A stretch of 15,457 nucleotides of DNA. Source: Pseudomonadota bacterium (GTDB lineage Bacteria; Chloroflexota; Ktedonobacteria; Ktedonobacterales; JACDGC01). Made by a program: the position numbers and the translations under genes. Shown in pieces: positions 12,323-15,457 of this stretch. Positions within the stretch are counted from its first letter, which is position 1. Each line of letters opens with the position of its first letter. The notes under the pieces were generated by a model. That model ran no database searches. It saw nothing but the letters and a program-made list of their open reading frames with translations, and was not told the DNA's origin. The stretch is taken from positions 1 to 15,457 of the forward strand of contig JAJPKG010000148.1 of NCBI GenBank assembly GCA_021323815.1. Direction: 5' to 3'.

Positions 12323-14107
12323 ATGCAGAAATGTTCTTCGTGCGGAGCGCTGAATGCGGAAGAAGTCACGCAGTGCGTAGCATGTGGGCAGTCATTGGCG
12401 GCGAACCACGCGGAACCCGTCGCCGTGCAGGGACCGCCCGTTGGGGCGGCAGCGTATCCCGGCGCGCCCGAAGCGACCTTTTATGGCGCAAAAGGCTATC
12501 AACTTGGCTCGCAACTCGAACAGCAGCGCGTCGCCCCCCGGCTGCATCCCGGCGATATGCTCAGCCACGACCGCTATCGCATCCGGCGCGTCATTGCGCT
12601 GGGCGGCATGGGCGCGGTGTATGAAGCCGAAGACCAGAACCTGCACCGCCCCTGCGCCGTGAAAGAGATGCTCGACACCTTCACTGATCCCAAAGATCGC
12701 CAGCAGGTCGTCGAATGGTTCCAGCGCGAAGCCAGCATGCTGCATGATCTCAATCATCCGGCCATCCCGCGCGTGCGCGATTATTTCGAGCACGACGGGC
12801 GCTATTATCTGGTGATGGATTACGTCAACGGGCGCAATCTGGCCGAGGTGATGGAACAAGAGGGCGTGCAATCTGAGGAGCGCGTGCGCCGCTGGGGATT
12901 GCAACTGTGCGACGTGCTGAGCTACCTGCATCACCAGGGCGTCATCTTCCGCGATCTCAAGCCCGCCAACGTCATGGTCGGACCGGACGACCGCGTGAAG
13001 CTCATCGACTTCGGCATTGCGCGCAGCTTGCGGGCGCAGAATGAAGCGATGGTCATCGTCACCTATGGCTTCGCCGCGCCAGAGCAGTTGCAAAACGCCG
13101 CCGAGCCGCGCAGCGACATCTTTTCGCTGGGCGCAACGCTGCATCGCCTGCTGACCAACCATGATGCCAACAACAACAAGCCGATGATCTTCAACTTCCC
13201 GCCGGTGCGCTCTATCCGCCCCGATGTGACACCGGCCTTTGAGTTGATCATCATGCGCGCTCTGGCCCCACGCGCGGTGGATCGGTGGAACAGCGCCGGC
13301 GAGATGGGCCGCGCCATCCGCGCTCTGCCGCCGCTGGCCGTCGCTCCCGCGCCGCAGCCGGTGATTTCGCGCATGCCCTCGCGCCCGTTGCAGGGCGGCT
13401 ATGAAGACCTCATCGCTCAGGCGCGCAGTTTTTTGGATCAGGAACGCTGGCAAGACGCGCAAAAAGCCGCCAAACGCGCGGTGGAAGCCGACCGGATGAA
13501 TCCCATCGGCCACAAGATGCTGGGCATCGTCTATGCCCGCTCGCGCCCACCCGACGCCGCCCGCGCCCTGGCCGCGTATCAAGAATCGGTGGTGCTGAAT
13601 CCGAACGATGCTGAGACCTATCGCCTGATCGGTGACGTGCATCTGTTTTTGCAGCAAAAGCCCTCCGAAGCTGTCACTGCCTATCAAAAGGCGCTGCGGC
13701 TGAATCCGGGCGATTATGAAACCCATCGCTTCCTGGGCCTGTGCTATGAGCAGACGAATCAGATCGATTATGCGCGCAGCGAATATGCCGAGGCGGTGCG
13801 CCTGGCCCCGCATTATGTTCCCGCGCATATGTCCTATGGCCAGTTGATGCTGCGGTTGGGGCAATGGACCGAGGCCGAGCGCGCCTTTGTCGAGGCGCTG
13901 CGGCTGAATCCCGCGCTGCCGGTGGCGCGTCACTTGCTGGCCCAGGTCTATGAGCGCCAGGGCCGCATGAGCGAAGCGCTGCGCGAAGCGGAATATGCCG
14001 TGCAGGTGGACCCGCGTGACACCGGCGCGGTGGCGACGCTGAACCGGTTACGCCGCAACAGTCGTTCTATCGGTAAACGGCATCCCACGCGCCCGCTGGG
14101 CAGATAG
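12323..14107 (+). CDS. Zinc-ribbon Ser/Thr protein kinase with C-terminal TPRs
   Basis: A 594-aa soluble Hanks-type kinase, with no transmembrane helix. Residues 4-22 form a zinc ribbon (CSSC...CVAC). Residues about 85-335 are the kinase: P-loop LGGMGAVYEA, catalytic Lys in AVKEM (114), FRDLKPANVM with Asp 211, and DFGIAR with Asp 229, so all key residues are present. The activation segment VIVTYGFAAPEQL has Tyr where GTP(G) is typical, and Phe replaces the His of HRD. Residues about 360-580 are TPRs with repeated LNP. GGAGGG precedes; ATG 12311 is too close to it and ATG 12323 fits with a 12-nt gap. The gene for a secreted protease-like protein follows 72 bp downstream. The target is unknown. 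Confidence 0.93.
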   Translation: MQKCSSCGALNAEEVTQCVACGQSLAANHAEPVAVQGPPVGAAAYPGAPEATFYGAKGYQLGSQLEQQRVAPRLHPGDMLSHDRYRIRRVIALGGMGAVYEAEDQNLHRPCAVKEMLDTFTDPKDRQQVVEWFQREASMLHDLNHPAIPRVRDYFEHDGRYYLVMDYVNGRNLAEVMEQEGVQSEERVRRWGLQLCDVLSYLHHQGVIFRDLKPANVMVGPDDRVKLIDFGIARSLRAQNEAMVIVTYGFAAPEQLQNAAEPRSDIFSLGATLHRLLTNHDANNNKPMIFNFPPVRSIRPDVTPAFELIIMRALAPRAVDRWNSAGEMGRAIRALPPLAVAPAPQPVISRMPSRPLQGGYEDLIAQARSFLDQERWQDAQKAAKRAVEADRMNPIGHKMLGIVYARSRPPDAARALAAYQESVVLNPNDAETYRLIGDVHLFLQQKPSEAVTAYQKALRLNPGDYETHRFLGLCYEQTNQIDYARSEYAEAVRLAPHYVPAHMSYGQLMLRLGQWTEAERAFVEALRLNPALPVARHLLAQVYERQGRMSEALREAEYAVQVDPRDTGAVATLNRLRRNSRSIGKRHPTRPLGR

Positions 14108-14179
14108 GTGAGGGATCATCCCAACATCCGAGCATTGATATTCTCTGCACTACGTTTTCGCAGGAAAGGCTGAACCGGC

Positions 14180-15457
14180 GTGATTCGATCATCCAGCTCG
14201 CGGGCGGCACTCTGCCTGATGGGATTCGGCATTTTGCTGTCGCTGGCAGCGCTGTTATCCCCGGCCCAGGCCGCCGTGCCTCATCTCATCCAACGCCCGC
14301 GCGCTTTTGTGGCCTATGCGCGGGTGGCCCTTGTGCGTCTGACGGTGCAATATTATGCGCAATCATCTTCCGGCACCCTCACTCCCCTGGAACTCTGCAC
14401 CGGCCTGGGCACCATCGTCGCCACCACCGGTCAAGGTACCGGCGGCAACGCGCGCTCCTTCGTCCTGACGGATTCGCATGTGGTCAGTCCCGTTCAGCCG
14501 TGTGCCGGCGCGATCGCCGCGTATAAAAATGCGAATAAAACGGCTCCCGCGCACTGGAAACTGAGCAGCGTCACCGCCTATCTGGATAGCGATTATACGG
14601 GTACTGCCGCAAATCAGGTCGGCGCAACATCGTTTGCCCTCGACACCTCGGCCCTGCCCACCCTGGGTCTGACGGATGGGCCGGTGGTCTTGCCGCTGGC
14701 AGCGAGCCACGCGCCATCCTACGATCTGCCCGTCGTCCCCGTGCCGGCCACGCAACCCGGCGGCACCTCGCAGGTGTTGGATCTCGGCAGCGCCGATGGG
14801 GTAGCCTACGCGCAAGACACCCTGACGCCGAACCTGCTGCCAAATACGCTGGCAACCGTCGAGACAAACGCGGCGCAGCCCCCCATCTTGCCCACGCCGA
14901 CGCCGGTCAGCACCGGTGCCGCTGCCACGCCGACCCCCAGCGGGACGGCAACCCCGATTTCCATCAGTCTCACGCCGGCACCACCGTCGCCCATCAGCCT
15001 GGGCGCGCCCCTGGTGGTGGATAGTGGCAACGGCTCCGCTGTGCTGGGGGGCATTGTGGTCATGACGCCGAAAGGGCTGGCCGTCGCGGGCGTTGACGCG
15101 ATCACCAAAGCCTTGCGCGCGGCCTTCGCCGTCTCGAATCTCGGCACCTTTGCCCAGCGCTGGATGGGTGGTCTCAGCGCCTATTATGCCGCCAGCCAGA
15201 CCAATCCATCGGACCCCAACTATGCCGCCGCTGCGGCGGATTTCCAGTATTTGCAGCAACATTATCCCGCCTTTGGCGCGGCGTCGCTGTGGCTTAATGC
15301 CGCGCTGGCCGGCTCACCGCAACTGGGTGCCACGCCGGCACCCGCCGGAGCCGCCACGCCCGCGCCGGTCGCATCCGGCGGGCAGCATGACATCATTCCC
15401 GGCCTGCCCATCCACAGCACCACCGGCTTGATCGCGCTGGGAGCAGCGCTTTTCGTG
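14180..15457 (+). CDS. Secreted trypsin-like protein lacking the catalytic serine (partial)
   Basis: A GTG start at 14180, with AGGAAAGG 10 nt upstream, opens a frame of 426 codons to the window edge. An N-terminal Arg/hydrophobic signal peptide (about 1-31, site near PAQAA) is followed by a trypsin/HtrA-like fold: ALVRLTVQYYA, LCTGLGTIVAT, then FVLTDSHVV with the expected catalytic His at about 99. The serine motif (normally NSGAPLV) reads ISLGAPLVVD, with Leu in place of the nucleophile, so it is probably a pseudoprotease. A Pro/Thr-rich insert (about 235-272) precedes that strand. After it comes a helical, TPR-like segment and another Pro/Ala-rich spacer, then a start of a hydrophobic segment at the edge. 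It is probably co-transcribed with the kinase. Its anchor and remainder lie outside the window. Confidence 0.75.
   Translation, partial: MIRSSSSRAALCLMGFGILLSLAALLSPAQAAVPHLIQRPRAFVAYARVALVRLTVQYYAQSSSGTLTPLELCTGLGTIVATTGQGTGGNARSFVLTDSHVVSPVQPCAGAIAAYKNANKTAPAHWKLSSVTAYLDSDYTGTAANQVGATSFALDTSALPTLGLTDGPVVLPLAASHAPSYDLPVVPVPATQPGGTSQVLDLGSADGVAYAQDTLTPNLLPNTLATVETNAAQPPILPTPTPVSTGAAATPTPSGTATPISISLTPAPPSPISLGAPLVVDSGNGSAVLGGIVVMTPKGLAVAGVDAITKALRAAFAVSNLGTFAQRWMGGLSAYYAASQTNPSDPNYAAAAADFQYLQQHYPAFGAASLWLNAALAGSPQLGATPAPAGAATPAPVASGGQHDIIPGLPIHSTTGLIALGAALFV

Noticed and set aside
12392..13933. Long - strand open frame (513 aa) opposite the kinase
   Set aside because: It is antisense to a kinase with all catalytic motifs; long antisense frames are expected in GC-rich coding DNA with this codon use.
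14363..15262. - strand open frame (299 aa) near the right edge
   Set aside because: The + strand GTG-initiated frame over the same bases has a signal peptide, protease-like motifs and a ribosome site. The - strand product is a Gly/Arg-rich shadow.
1..15457. CRISPR array, tRNA or rRNA genes
   Set aside because: No regularly spaced direct repeats and no tRNA-like or rRNA-like sequence were noticed on either strand. tRNAscan-SE, Infernal or a CRISPR finder would settle it.

Overview
This window looks like part of a GC-rich Chloroflexota chromosome, possibly Ktedonobacteria-like. That placement is inferred from the gene set: a paired-CxxC zinc-ribbon protein, an F420-type LLM oxidoreductase, an XRE/NB-ARC/TPR regulator, a zinc-ribbon Ser/Thr kinase with TPRs, and several Pro/Thr-rich surface proteins. 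No rRNA, tRNA or CRISPR array was seen. The genes are mostly ordinary housekeeping, signalling and envelope genes, interrupted by one insertion element.

Region by region. Positions 1-120 hold the tail of a + strand gene. Positions 132-1812 (- strand) carry a small zinc-ribbon protein with a long, apparently folded leader, then thioredoxin reductase (trxB), whose promoter contains an ATACCC-N5-GGGTAT palindrome resembling CsoR/CstR-family operators. Positions 1862-5193 hold a divergent pair, a large XRE/NB-ARC/TPR regulator (-) and an LLM flavin/F420 oxidoreductase (+). Their shared intergenic region has a 10-bp direct repeat with 11-bp period, so the regulator may control the oxidoreductase.

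From about 5217 to roughly 6.9-7.06 kb lies an IS200/IS605-type element in - orientation. Its Y1 transposase gene (tnpA) is broken and lacks the HUH and tyrosine residues. Its tnpB is full length and has a rearranged RuvC-II glutamate. A train of hairpins at the right end is the expected omega RNA scaffold.

Positions 7098-9998 carry a signal-peptide/Ig-like/TM surface protein with a repetitive Gly/Pro/Met tail (-), and divergently an 83-aa unknown protein and a membrane-anchored DUF4352-like protein (+). Positions 10040-12079 (-) form a compact cluster of SAM methyltransferase, a 61-aa DnaJ-type zinc-finger protein and a PHP-family phosphoesterase. Divergent from it, 12227-15457 (+) has a strong extended -10 promoter, a zinc-ribbon/Ser-Thr kinase/TPR protein and a secreted trypsin-like protein that appears to have lost its catalytic serine and runs off the window.

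The most noteworthy items are the immobilised tnpB with its omega RNA, the CsoR-like site on trxB, the structured leader of the zinc-ribbon gene, and the kinase/pseudoprotease pair. I did not find a clearly new multi-gene defence or biosynthetic system.
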